Source: Verticillium longisporum (Eukaryota > Ascomycota > Sordariomycetes > Glomerellales > Plectosphaerellaceae). Taken from it: a DNA stretch of 64,000 nucleotides. Location: NCBI GenBank assembly GCA_019188255.1, contig JAETXT010000002.1, positions 6,565,011-6,629,010 of the forward strand, written 5' to 3'. A program made the translations under genes and the position numbers. This document shows, piece by piece, positions 10,601 through 21,973 of the stretch. Every line of letters starts with the position of its first letter. The first letter of the stretch is position 1. The notes beneath the pieces are model-generated. The model had not been told where the DNA came from, searched no databases, and was given only the letters and a program-made list of their open reading frames with translations.

Positions 10601-13600
10601 GCGCGACATTAACCACAACGGTCGCTCCAGCCTCGAGCAGGGCTGAGGGCCACTGTGAAACGGCAAAAAAGCCGGTTTCTTCCAAAAGGGAGGGAGCCCT
10701 CTTCATCGACAACAGGAAAATATCCAATCAGGTGTCAGGGTGGTGAAAGACACAGCGTGGCCATTGACGGCCCATTGAGCTTTGCTCTGGTGGAGGTTCG
10801 CCAGACCTGAGCCATGCGCAGTGGCCAGATCCAGGCACGCGCATGTGACAACAGAAGGGGGACAGAACGTGATGAATTGACCAATGGCTCTGGTCTTCCG
10901 AGAGGATGCCTATCAGCCCCAATTGAATAAGGGAGGGGGTGCAATTGGGTGTGGCGGAAGGGGTGGTGAATTGATCTGACCGCTTGATGCGTTCGCTGTC
11001 AAAAATTGATTTCGCTGCCCGTGGAGTCCCTGGCCGCTGTTCAAGTCAAGTACCTGTCTGACGGCGTAGAGGACAACCTCGTCGTCACGGAGCGAGATTT
11101 TTCGTTGACGGCATGACTCTTGGGCTGGTGCCATGAACGGAGCCGCCAGGCGAGGCCACTTCGTACGACATGTCTTGCGGTGAGAGAGCGCAAGCAGTCG
11201 GGCTATCGAATTCAGGTGGAGGTTCAAATGGAGGGTAAAGGGCACACAGGAAGAGTAAAGGTGGATAATGATGAGTCGACGAGTGAGTCACACAAGTACC
11301 GAGCAAGAGAAAGGTCGAATTTCGAAAGTCGATTGGCCCTTCCCATTGCACATTTGCATCGGACAACGCCCGGGCGCCTTGCTAGGTCGGGCTAGGCATG
11401 ATCGCCATCATTCTATCGATAAGACGTCACCACTGGTGCAGAAAGCACGATGTAGCTTAGCTAGGCAAGAGGTATCGGTACGCGCCTACCAATGGGTGCT
11501 GTTGCCTTGGCCTTCCAGCGCACGTGTTGGAGCCTGATTCACCGGTGCCCGTTATGGCGATGGAACATCCGCCATTTGCACCTCCAATCGCAGTCGGAGC
11601 ATTCGGAAACTGACAAATCCAACCCCCAACAGCCGGGACCAACTCTTACTACAGTCATCGGACTTGTCGGGCTTTACCCACCTGCACATGGAAAGGCTGC
11701 ACAGGCGACCCTCCACGGCCCCCTAGGTGACCAAACGAGACGTGAACACCTGAGTGCCAGGTAAATGCAACTGCTGACAGCTCCTTTCAGCACTAAGTAC
11801 AGTGCCCCGACCCACGAGTCCTAAAGCTTGGTATTCCGAACCTTCCGAAGGCCAATTGCTTCGAACTCAAGCTCCTACGCGTGCTACTCCAACAGTCCAG
11901 GCAGAAACGAGGGGGGCGCAAATTCATCGCGATCAAATGCGAGTCTCCGTCATCCTGTACTCCCAGGTCAAGCTCCAGATCCAGGCTGCAGTGTTGGTTC
12001 CACCTGCAGCCACCGGGTCAAAGCCTCAAGCCTCGACTGTATGCCCTGGTAATAAGCGCACTTCTGGATCAAGGCGTCAAGGTGCAGTTAAACCAAGAAC
12101 CACCACGATTCGGTGCAGGGGCGCGCTGCTTATTATGGACGCCCTGACGATCGACCTTACTATCCTGAGCAGTATCGGTGTTGACCTTTGGCTGCCTGGT
12201 GCGATTGCCCTGGACACTGATCAATCACCCAGTTTGCTGCTTCGAATTCGAGGCATTCAAGGCTGCACATTGTTTGAGGCCGCGCAGGCCTGTGTGCTGC
12301 TTTGAGTTTGATTTTCACTCTGCGTCGATTGACCAACTGCCGCCAATTGCCCTATTGTACTGTATGACCAGCACGGCTTGCTCACACCGAACCGCGCATT
12401 CCAGTCCATCGAAGCAGGCGTCCGGAGGGGGTTGGGTCATGAGCTCCCTGTCCTGTCCTGTCCTACCTTGCTTCGTCGTTACCTGCAAGGACCGGCGACA
12501 TTTGATCGGGGCACGCCCTCTCCATCTCCGGTGTCATCAAGGAAGCGCACATGACCCTGCTGTCGGGGTTAGTGGTGTGTGGTAGTGGTGGTGTCCCCTC
12601 CCCCCCTTACAACATGAAGAATGAACCTGCAAGCATTCTTTCCCTTACCCTTCCTTCCTTACAACCCTCACTGTCGGCGAGAGGGCGGCATCGTCAGCTT
12701 GCCGCTGCTGGGTGTGGCGCGGCCCGTGTTGTGCCTCGTCTGTCATCTGAACGAATGTGCCCCGCCGCCAGCCGTCTCTCGTGACGGCCACGACGACGCT
12801 GGGCCAGTCACTCGACAACCATAATCCGAGACACCGATTGCCAGCGTCCCGTGCTCCGATAAGAACCGGGTGGCTTTGATAATGCCATCCGATACTTATC
12901 GTCTGCGCCGACTTTGACAAAAGGAGAAAACGAGAGGGAGAGGAGAGGGTCCGTGGAGCCGGCGCATCAATCTTCACGCCTTCATCGTCTGTGGAAGGTG
13001 CTGTGCATACCATTTCACATTTTGGCCCTCCTCCGTCTCCGTCCCTAGTCTGGTCTGGCCTGGCCTGGCCTGTGATGGACCCCATTGAACCCCCTTGGGA
13101 TCTATTCATGCCGAGGGCGGCTGGCCCTCCGTCACCGTGTCGCTCGCATCACCCCTCGGGCGCCTAATTAAGGCAGCTAGATAATAGTAGGACCCTCATC
13201 GCCATTTCACCGCCTCTATTCTGTTCGGCGAAAGTGCTCACTTGCGTGCGCATCAGCGACAGGAAAGGAGGGGTCGAGGGGGAACCACGACGCGACGAGG
13301 GAGGGGCACGTTGACCCGCGCGCATTGATCCACTGGAATTACCCCGCGACGCTCCTCCTATCGCTCGTGTCGCTTGCGTTATCTTGATTAATGCTCAACC
13401 CCTCCATCGGCCCCCGCCGGCCTTCGTCTGGCCCTCACCGGCTCCCCAACAAGTATTGACACCCGACCAGCCCTCCCTCAGACGGACAGAACTGGCCAGG
13501 GAGAGTTTTGGCCGCATTGCGAGCTGAGATCGGTGGCTGGCCGGCTGCTGGCTGCTGGCTGCTGCGAACTACAGCCTGAGGGGCACACATCGGCTCCTCT

Positions 13601-14745
13601 TACATCCGCAAGTTATTGCCTTCTGTTTTCCGCTCAATCTTGCCGCGCAATAGCGGTCACCTAAGCCCCAGCGATATCTACGTACTGACAATAATTCTCC
13701 ACTACCCTTGATCTTCGGTTGCATCCGCCGGGTTGGTTTCGATGCCGTGAATCGCGTGATAAAAGCATTCAAAAGCATTGGTGAGGTAGTAAAGCAGTCG
13801 TAAGATGATCAGCAGGACTTGAAACGGATCCTAGCGTCCTGCATTCAGGGTATCGGGAAGTGATTGATGTTCTCATTTGGTTTGCAATTTGAACACATTT
13901 GAAGCCACTAGAGTCTACATAATTCTACTTTGACTCCCTTGCCTTCTACTACGGCCGTCATATGACATTGTCGGTGCGTCAAAGATTGGGCTGTGGAATA
14001 CCTGGTTACCTTCAACTCAACAATCGGACACCGACGAGTTGCAACATGCGTAGGATCATGGCTGATTGCTGCTCCGATTTGCCAATTGGCAGTCGACCGC
14101 AGCCTCGACCTGCACGTCTGAGGGAGGAGATATTGCCTGACAGCTCCCTGCGCCCCCGTAGCCAACAGACAACCTTGGCAGCCAGCCGTTTTTGTCGTGG
14201 CCACGTATTATCGGGCGCAGGACAATGGCACCGCGGACCAACAAGAATGATGCCAGGGCCTAATTCCTCAGCCCCTGATCTGCAGCACGCCTCGTGGCTC
14301 CATCCAAGAGGCACGTCACAGCGGGGACGGGGCGGAAACATATGCATACGAAGACGCCTATTCAGTCAAGGCACTGTTGATCAAAATGTCTTTCTTTCAT
14401 CATGCTGTATCTACCTTGGCATCATCATCAAAATCGCTCGCCCCAATCGTAGGAACCGTCCCGTGTGCATCGTGTTTCGACACGGTCGGCACTTCGTGAC
14501 TTTTGGGGCCAAGTGAGCGCTCCTAGGTGTACAGTCTACACACCCACCACTCTACCCGGGATGGAGCTCTATGCCCTGCCGGATGATGCCTAATCCAGCA
14601 CCCCTAGTTTCATTCATGCCGGTCGTTTCTCTTCGTTCCTGCCTAGAGGCGACGTTTGCCTGTCGGGCGGGAGGACGTCCTGAGCCGCAAGTCTATCATC
14701 CCCTGTTGTTCGAATGACTCCTGAAATACCCTCATGCGCTCTCCT
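7602..14745. other. Gene-poor region of about 7.1 kb
   Basis: No ORF in this stretch shows a recognisable domain, conserved composition or a credible spliced model. The part next to 7602 should carry the promoter and 5' UTR of the Fun19-like gene; CT/GA-rich strings occur around 8400-9000. A CTG/CCG triplet run lies at about 9315-9345. No transposon ends, tRNA or rRNA were seen. It could hold lncRNA, long regulatory DNA or a gene too diverged to recognise. Confidence 0.5.
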
Positions 14746-15428
14746 TTACTTCTGTCCCTGGCTGTATCCGTAGTTGTGAGCTGACGGCTGGTGCTGCTGC
14801 TCCTGTGCGAAGCCCGAGGGGCTGCCCCTTGGCACACCCGTACGCTTGAAATGCTTGTGGTCGAGGTACGAGATGCCGGCCACCAGGATCGTCAAGGCAC
14901 TGATGACAAAAAGCATTAGATCAAGCTTCACTCGACCGTCCCCCTGTAAGGGATTGAAGCTGGGGCAAGCAAAACTCACAAGATGGCCAGGGCGACGAGC
15001 ATGACGGCAACGCTGACGCCGCAGCTGCCGCCTGTGCAAGACCTCGACATGCCCATGCCCTTGAGAATGATGACGACAAGCCAGAACACGGGCTCGATAA
15101 AGTTGAGGATCATGTTGGCCTTGAGGCTCTCCCACTTGCGGTAACGGGTTGTGTGCTGGGAGAGGAGCTGGTAGCCGATGATGATCAGGGACTTTACGCT
15201 CTGTAGGAGGGGGAGAGATGGCCTCGTTAGCATGTTGTTTGACTCGATACAAAACAGCGGTGGATGGAAGCGTACGAAGGGGATGATCATGATCTCGGAG
15301 CGGGTGATAAAGGAGATCATGGAGATGTAGATGCCCGTCAGGATGAGGGCGATGATGATCAGTACTGTTTCGGCAATATGGAGGCGGAGCTTGAGACGAG
15401 GCTCGAAGAATGCGGCAACGTTGACCAT
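14746..15428 (-). CDS. Small multi-pass membrane protein, uncharacterised
   Basis: A three-exon gene encoding 175 aa: exons 15276-15428, 14980-15200 and 14746-14899. The introns (15201-15275, 75 nt; 14900-14979, 80 nt) begin GTACGC and GTGAGT and end CTACAG and CATCAG. The ATG at 15428 gives MVNVAAFFEPRLK. I see four hydrophobic segments: AETVLIIIALILTGIYISMI, the SLIIIGYQLL region, FWLVVIILKG..SVAVMLVALAIF, and ALTILVAGISYL. A Gln/His/Pro-rich tail of ~35 residues follows. The layout resembles small fungal four-TM (MARVEL-like) proteins, but I recognise no family signature. The first intron has no in-frame stop and a length divisible by three, so its retention would add 25 residues. Confidence 0.8.
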
Positions 15429-16275
15429 GATTGCGGTTTCCGATATTCTCAATTCTAGTAGCGATAGGAAGGACGAAGCATGGCGTTCGTGGTGGAGAAG
15501 TAAAGTTGAAGATGGTCTGAAGCCGGAGGCTCTGGTGGTATTGCCGTGTTCAAGATGTGAAGAGGAGAATAAACTATACAGACAGGCTGGCGGTTCGTCT
15601 CGATACATATACGCGGCTCGTTTCCCAAAGCTATCCAGGCCCGCCAGCCTCTTCAATCCTGCTTCAGACACGACACGAACATCGCGGCGACTCGCGAGGT
15701 TCGGCTGCGATCCCGAGAAATCGGCTTCAATGAATTCTCGGGTTTCTCGGCTGTCACCCGAAAGCGTTCGTATCCCCATAATTTCCGAGTGCTAGAGCCA
15801 ATCACGGCAGCCCCAGCCCGACTTCACCCACGCTCTTCGTCTGTTCTGGTCGTCATCATATGAGACACGCGTTGCCCCTGCGGGATCTAAGCATCATTTT
15901 AGGCTCATCGAGCTCTTGCATTATCTCCTTGTTGAGGATTCCATTGTGGGGATTCGGGGCGCGCGAAGGCGGCTGTGGCGCGATAGAGGCTAGAAACAAC
16001 GACAACACGCCCAAAGTTTTGCGTTGCGCTGGTAAGTATCTGACAGGCAAGAGGCAAACCTCCGTCGGACTTGAGCACACCCACCGCCTGCAGGGGCCAG
16101 TCCAGTAGCGGTCGGACTCGTGTCTGAACGGGTTCGCCTGTGATCAGGACTGTCATGGACATGTGGCTGATTTGCGTCAGATTTGACGCGACTCATATCT
16201 GTTCTTTTTTCCAATGAATTCTCTGGTATGAGGTTCCTGTCAGCGTGGAAGAAGGCGCTCCGACCAAGGCGTCGC
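15429..16275. other. Intergenic: upstream of the membrane protein, downstream of the F-box gene
   Basis: Both flanking genes are on the minus strand. This stretch should contain the F-box gene's 3' UTR and the membrane protein gene's promoter. An open frame continues upstream of the ATG at 15428 without convincing coding character. Nothing else is seen. Confidence 0.5.
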
Positions 16276-18057
16276 TCAAGTAAAGTCGTACACCATGAGA
16301 CTTTCCCGCCCGTCGCGGGATTCCTTCAGCACAATGACCATCTCGTCGTCAAATCCAACCCAGTTGCGTCGGTCATCCCACTCATCTCGTGAAGCATCGC
16401 CACCGTTGCTGTCCTCTGCTTGTTGCAGCTGCGAACGGACTTCGATACTCTTCGCGTCTGCCCGGCCTTCGAGCTCCCAGACGCGGATCTCTTCGCCCCG
16501 GGAGCTGACACTGACGGCCTTGCCGCGCGCCGTGATCTCGACGTCACTGATGCCGGAGGTGTGGCCCCACAAGCGGAGGCCCGGGGACACAGAGAGGGCT
16601 GTGGCCGTTGAGGTGCAGACGTGGAGTATCAGAGTGTTGTCGGGCAGGGTAGCCAAGAGGTAGGGGTGTGTGTAGCGAAGAGACGTCGGCCCATCTCCTG
16701 GCGAGGCAAACACGGGTATGTCTGGAGACGAAAATCGGTTTCCAGAAGACCTCGCGCTCTCCGAGGTCCGAGACGGTGTTACAGGAGGCGTCGCATAACC
16801 TGATGCCGTTGTGACGGGGGTGGTGTAGGCAAGGCGCGTCGATGTGACCTCGGATTCGCCTGTGCGGCTGTGACGAACGTGAAGGTCTTGGACGCCGATG
16901 GACCACCCAGACAGTGTCGCAAAGGTGTATGCGATCGAGGCTACCACTGACCCCGCCATGCTGCGTATGGAGAGTGCGAGTGGTGCCCTCGAGGTATGTG
17001 ACTTGAGTGATGTCATGAGGATCGGGGCTGGCAGAGATGTTTGGTTTTCAAGGATTGCATCTGTTGGCTCCATCTCGTCCTCATCATCTGAATCGTATTG
17101 GACGTCGAGCTTGCGCACACGGCGATGCCCCGGGTCGTCGGACTTGACAGCTGGCCGCCGCTCGTAGTCGTAGAGAGATATGAGGACAGAGTCTGTGGCA
17201 GTAAGCAGGAAAGGATATCGGTACGCCAATCCGACCAGAGCGCCGTTGCTGGATTTGGCATGCCTATGTCGGCGCTCGAGCTTGCTGTCGGCAAGGTCCA
17301 GTCTCCAGACGCCAAAGCTACCATCGCCAAACCCCAGACAAATGTCCAGCTTTTGCTTATCCAGAGACTGGTCGTCAATAACCATGCAAGTCGGCTCAGA
17401 ACGCCCTCCGTCGTCGTCGAGCAGGCCCACGTGCGCAATCAGGCCCTTCGTCTTGAGATCCCAAGCCCGTAGCCCAGCAGCAGCATCTGCCGTCATGGCA
17501 ACTCCTTCCACGACCTTGGCCAGGGTCTTCTTCGACACGCTCGTGTCTCCCACGTCGAGCTCTTCCACAGTGGCCTTGCCGCGCGCCCAATTGTGCCTCA
17601 GCTTGTACTGCCGCTTCCAGTCGGCGTGGACGTCTGGGCCGGAACCACCGGTACTTCGCACGTCCACGAGACCGCCTCGTTTGCCGATGCCGCCGTCGGC
17701 CCAGATGGCGCGGCGTGCAGAATAGTGCAGCCTGCTGGCGCTCTTCCTGGGTCCATCGCGGAAGCCGGGTATTCGCAGGGCGCGTGGGAGGACGAAGCGC
17801 GAGTAGTAGAGGGCGCGCCACAGCTGGGAATCTGACGCAAGGCGGGAGAGGTGGCGGGAGACGAGGGCGACGTCGAGGAGGGTCGCTATGGGGAGAAACG
17901 AGAGAATCCGGATGGCTACCTCGTCGGAGAGGGCGGAGAGGAGATCAGGAGCAGAGCGGCGGGAGGTGGGCGAGCTGGCTACACGTTGGCGCTTGGGATG
18001 GGAGGAGGCATCATAGAGGTCGTCTTGCGGCCGGTGCCGCTTGTTCGGCATGCTCAT
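16276..18057 (-). CDS. F-box protein with WD40-like C-terminal region
   Basis: A single-exon gene of 593 aa; a second Met lies two codons in (18051). A basic N-terminus (KRHRPQDD..HPKRQRV) resembles a nuclear localisation signal. The F-box spans about residues 36-85 (DLLSALSDEVAIRILSFLP, then LLDVALVSRHLSRLASDSQLWRALYYSRF) and by family should bind Skp1 of an SCF ubiquitin ligase. The remainder has scattered WD-like strands, such as LRLWGHTSGISDVEITARG followed by EEIRVWELEG, so a divergent beta-propeller for substrate binding is plausible. No specific ortholog is recognised. It is transcribed divergently from the C2H2 gene. Confidence 0.85.
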   Translation of the reverse strand: MSMPNKRHRPQDDLYDASSHPKRQRVASSPTSRRSAPDLLSALSDEVAIRILSFLPIATLLDVALVSRHLSRLASDSQLWRALYYSRFVLPRALRIPGFRDGPRKSASRLHYSARRAIWADGGIGKRGGLVDVRSTGGSGPDVHADWKRQYKLRHNWARGKATVEELDVGDTSVSKKTLAKVVEGVAMTADAAAGLRAWDLKTKGLIAHVGLLDDDGGRSEPTCMVIDDQSLDKQKLDICLGFGDGSFGVWRLDLADSKLERRHRHAKSSNGALVGLAYRYPFLLTATDSVLISLYDYERRPAVKSDDPGHRRVRKLDVQYDSDDEDEMEPTDAILENQTSLPAPILMTSLKSHTSRAPLALSIRSMAGSVVASIAYTFATLSGWSIGVQDLHVRHSRTGESEVTSTRLAYTTPVTTASGYATPPVTPSRTSESARSSGNRFSSPDIPVFASPGDGPTSLRYTHPYLLATLPDNTLILHVCTSTATALSVSPGLRLWGHTSGISDVEITARGKAVSVSSRGEEIRVWELEGRADAKSIEVRSQLQQAEDSNGGDASRDEWDDRRNWVGFDDEMVIVLKESRDGRESLMVYDFT

Positions 18058-18562
18058 GGGACCGTTGCAGCCAGAGATTAGGAGCTGAGGTGAATGAAAA
18101 ACAGCAGATGGTTTCGGGAATCGAGTTCGTAGAGGAGCTCGGTAAAGAGCTTGACCTCTGAGACAATAAGCTGTTCACGCTGACGAGTTAATCGAGGCCG
18201 AGGCGATGATGGCGGTGAGGCGGCGGCGGATGCAGGTGCTGGAGAATGTTCCATCCCAAGTCCGACACCCACCAGATCCCCCGCAGCCAGTGCGCTGGGG
18301 AGGAGCTTTGACCCCTGTAATTTTACCCCTACAGCGACCCGGGGCCTGCAGCCTTGGGTGCATCATGAGAGCTCCATCTGTGATTCCTCAAATCGCAGCC
18401 TTGTCCTCATCGCAAACAACATCCTCACCATTTTCACGACATCTCCGCCTTCCAGCCGCCCACCAGCATCACCTATTCCGTTCGGAAAATCACCTCTCCT
18501 GGCCTCCGCACACCCATTGTTGCACACATCAATACACATACAACATCACTTGATCCCGCAAA
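18058..18562. promoter_or_regulatory. Divergent promoter between F-box and C2H2 genes
   Basis: These 505 nt separate two genes transcribed away from each other, so both promoters must lie here or overlap. No specific operator is identified. Confidence 0.5.
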
Positions 18563-19151
18563 ATGCCTCCGGTTTGTCTACCCGCCTGCCTTTTCAGATC
18601 CAAGTCCCTAACATGTACCTCCCCTCCAGCGCCATCAAACTCTGCCGCCCGCGGCCACCTCGTCCGCACGGGAGGCTTTGCAGTCGTTCTACTGCAGCCT
18701 TTGCTCCAAGGGCTACTCACGCATGAACGACTACGAAGCCCACCTCTCGAGCTACGATCACAGTCACAAGCAGCGCCTGAAGGACATGAAAGCCATGGTC
18801 CGCGACCCCAACGCCGGCGCTCGCGCTCGCAAGGCCGAAGCCAAGGCTGATGGCATTATTGCCATCAAGACGCCGGCCAGCGGTGCTGCCTCCAGTGGCG
18901 GCGGTGGAGGTGGTGGTGGTGGCTTCAAGAAGGGCGGTTTCAAGAAGTCGGGCTTCAAGTCAGCATTCGCGCCAGCGGCCGAGACACCCTCCGCCCCTGC
19001 TGCCGTGGAAGCCCCCAAGACTGACGTTGTGAGGCCACCTCTACCGTCAGTTGAGGACAAGGGATTGGTCGAGGAGAGACCCGGCCTGCTGGAGAGCGAT
19101 ACCGACGACGAAGATTACGACCACTACGACCCGCGATATCCCACCGACTGA
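18563..19151 (+). CDS. Small C2H2 (U1-type) zinc-finger protein
   Basis: A two-exon gene. Exon 1 is only nine bases (ATG plus two Pro codons, 18563-18571); a 58-nt intron (18572-18629, with CTAAC and CTCCAG) leads to exon 2 (18630-19151), giving 176 aa. One zinc finger at about residues 24-48 has FYCSLC..YEAHLSSYDHSHKQRL, with spacing CX2CX12HX5H, as in RNA-binding U1-like fingers. A Gly-rich then KGGFKKSGFK stretch follows, and the C-terminus is acidic (ESDTDDEDYDHYDPRYPTD). The layout suggests an RNA-processing or chromatin cofactor, but no ortholog is named. The start is set by the in-frame splice; exon 2 has no suitable ATG before the finger. Its stop lies 121 nt from the stop of the convergent regulator. 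Confidence 0.8.
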
Positions 19152-19272
19152 GCAACCGCTTTGCTTCACTCCGAGTAACAGTGGGTTGTGGCTCGCCACG
19201 TCCCCTCTAGGATACAAATCCAACCAGGATGGACGCTCTCATCTGCCGGAGCACATCGTAGGTCCAACCCAT

Positions 19273-21973
19273 TTACTCGATCCACCCCGTTGGCCCAAAC
19301 TGCGAGAGATCTTCTTCCAGCAAGCCCATCATCTGTTGGTTTCCAGAGAACCAGTTAGCCAGCTGCTCCGACTGTACCGCTGTCTGCGCCGCCGCACCGG
19401 CCTCGACTCCGGTGCCCGGCGCCAGCAGCTCGTTTGGAGGGAAGCCCAGCGCGCTCAGGTACATGTCAAACTCTTCGTTGATGGGCGCCTGGTTGGCCGC
19501 GGGCTGCTGCGCCTTGGCTTCAACGTAGGTCAGGGCCACGTTGTACAGCACCTGGCAGAGTCGATGCAGCTTCTGCACCGGCTCCGAAATAGGCGACGCG
19601 CCCCCGAGCGAGTCGGCAAACTCATAGAGCCGCTTGAGATCTTCTGCCGAGGAGGTCTCGATGACGTGGCAGAAGAGGACGAAGAAGGGCGCAAAGGGCG
19701 TCAGGAGGATGGCCCTGCGGCGTGTTAGCTCGACTCAGCTGGAAAATTGATCACTCGATGCAAGCCGCGAGAGAGCGGACCACACCAATCGTGGTACTGA
19801 GGCTTTCATGACATACCAGTGCACATAGACAGCCTTCATGTGCTGCGCCTCGTCAAGCTGCGCCATGCACTCGTGGTGGATCTGCATGGCGAAGCGCGCC
19901 GTCTCAATGCACTCCTGCGTGAAGCGGCTGGGCGAGCCCTCGGGCGCGGGAATGGCGCGGTAGATCAGCGTCAACGTGGACTGGTGTGTCAACTCGTCGC
20001 CGCGCAGGTGAATGTCGATGAGGGCCGAGGCGTTGAGGGCCTTGAACCCGAACATGGCCTGCTCGCGCGCCTGCGACGCCGCCGCCATAATGTCCTTCTG
20101 GTCAGCCTCGAGGCGGCGTGCGGCCTCGATGCGCTCGTGCCGCGGTCGGGCAAGGGCGGTCGGGCTGTAGAGGTGCTCGTAGACGCGGTGGTGCATCTCC
20201 GACTCACGGATCCACGTCGTGATGATGGCGCCCCACGGGTCCTCCACCATGGTGCTGTCGACCGTCCGCGGCAGCGTTATGTCCCAGTCCTGGATGGCCG
20301 ACGACCGCCCCGTGCGCAGCGCGAGGCTCTTGTCGAGCATGTACGTGTGCCAGAAGAGCAGCGTCTTGACGTCCTTGCCGCTGGTGTGGGGCTCGGGCTT
20401 GACGCGGGACGCCCGGTGGTAGCCCAGCGTCTGGCACAAGGTCGCCGCCGTCGAGACAAAGTGCCATGCGAGCGACGTCTTGGACACGTCTATGGAGTAC
20501 AGGGTCTGCCAGAACGTCAGCGTCTTTCGACACACGAAATAGGACGTGTTTCTTATCTCTCTCTCAGAGGATCAGCACTCACGGCAACGAGCAGGGCCTC
20601 GATGCTCTCGGTCTTGGCGGGCAGCATGAGCGGCAGGCTTGCGAGGGCCGTCTCGAGGTTCACCTGGCACATGCGCTGGTACTGCTGAAACTCAGCCCTC
20701 GACGCGTTGTTCTTGGCCAGGAAGCTCTGCTCCATGAACAGGTAGTACAAGGAGCCTACGACGATGACGAAGCACGGGTGAGAAAAGGTGTCGGTGCAGA
20801 AATAGACCTTGCGACAGAGCTCCGAGAGATCGTCGATGTCGAGGAAGGAGCAGGCTATGGCGAAGATGCTGGGCGGGGCCGCTGCCATGACGTTTTAGCA
20901 CTGATTTTTTCTTTTCCGGCTCTGAGGGCCTCGAAGTGCACGCAGGGTGTCGAGACGGGGCGAACAGACCTTTCTGGTGCTTCAGCAGGGACACGACGGC
21001 GGCCATCGGGGGCATCGGCAACTCTGGTAGACCGCCGGGCGGCAGGGGTTGCTGGTTGGGGAACTTGAGCTCGCGGATGGACGACGACTCGTTCTGCATC
21101 GTGACCATCTGGCGCAGGTTCAGCTGTGCGGACTGCATGTTGCGCGTCACGTCGATCGGGGAGGTCCTCTGGACGGCGTTCTCGAGAAAGTCGCGGGCGA
21201 AGACCGTGTGCGCCGTCAGCGAGAGGTCGCCCTCAAAAGCTTCCGTCTCATCGTCGTCGTCGTCCGGCTCTTCGTGTGCGAAGGCTTGGGCATCGCCCAT
21301 TGGAGCCGAAGCTGGAACGCTCGGTGTCGTGGTGCGCCTCGAGTGGTTGGACTCGGACGCGAGACCACTGTTGGCGATTGTGCGTAGGGCGTCCTCGATA
21401 CCGGACAGCCTCTCCTCGATGAGGTCGATTTTCCTCTCACTAGAGCGGCGTGTCAAGATTAAGATGCATGAGTACTTGCGGGATGGCGAGGTGAAATGAA
21501 ACTCTCGTAACGTTCAAAAGGTTGACTGACTATTGATGCGAGATGAGCACACGTTGCCGTTGCTCTCTGGGTTTATGTGTAACGCCGATGGAGCTACACG
21601 ACCGCAGAGCCGTCCGGCAGTTGGAGCATGGCGTGCCCTTGTCACAGCGAATCTGCCTCCCATCAGCTACATGCTCGCGTGCACATCAAGTCAGACGGCG
21701 AAGTGTTGGTTGTAGCAAGCTGGCCAGGGGGCAAAAAGGAAGAAGTGCGAGGGGGTATGACTGGGAACTCACTTTCCGTATCCTACATTGGTCACACTAT
21801 TTCAATCCATGTCACGTTAGCCAACTGTCACAACACATGAGAGGCAAAAAGGCCGGTCCGTCGACGGCCGGCGGGGTTGGCGGGACACGGCACGCCATGG
21901 CCCGGCTGATTCAGAGACATACCGCTCTGCGGAGATTCGGATCCTCGGGCCCCGCAGACGGATCGACGTCCAT
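19273..21973 (-). CDS. Zn2Cys6 fungal transcription factor, seven exons
   Basis: The spliced model gives 704 aa from exons 21923-21973, 21773-21796, 21531-21652, 20970-21439, 20583-20881, 19817-20523 and 19273-19714. The zinc cluster has Cys18, 21, 28, 34, 37 and 44 (CX2CX6CX5CX2CX6C) and is split over the first three exons; exon 2 is a 24-nt microexon encoding CDQCRIRK. A basic linker and a coiled-coil dimerisation element (ERKIDLIEERLSGIEDAL) follow, then an acidic patch. The fungal_trans-type middle region begins around PSIFAIACSFLDIDDLSELC and includes LCQTLGYHR. Two introns have unusual donors (GTCAGT, GTCTGT), but every junction keeps frame. It is a nuclear DNA-binding regulator. The target is unknown, and no metabolic gene cluster lies nearby to suggest one. 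Confidence 0.88.

Noticed and set aside
19819..20688. Plus-strand ORF of 289 codons opposite the Zn2Cys6 regulator
   Set aside because: Antisense shadow of exons whose splices and sequence fit a fungal transcription factor.
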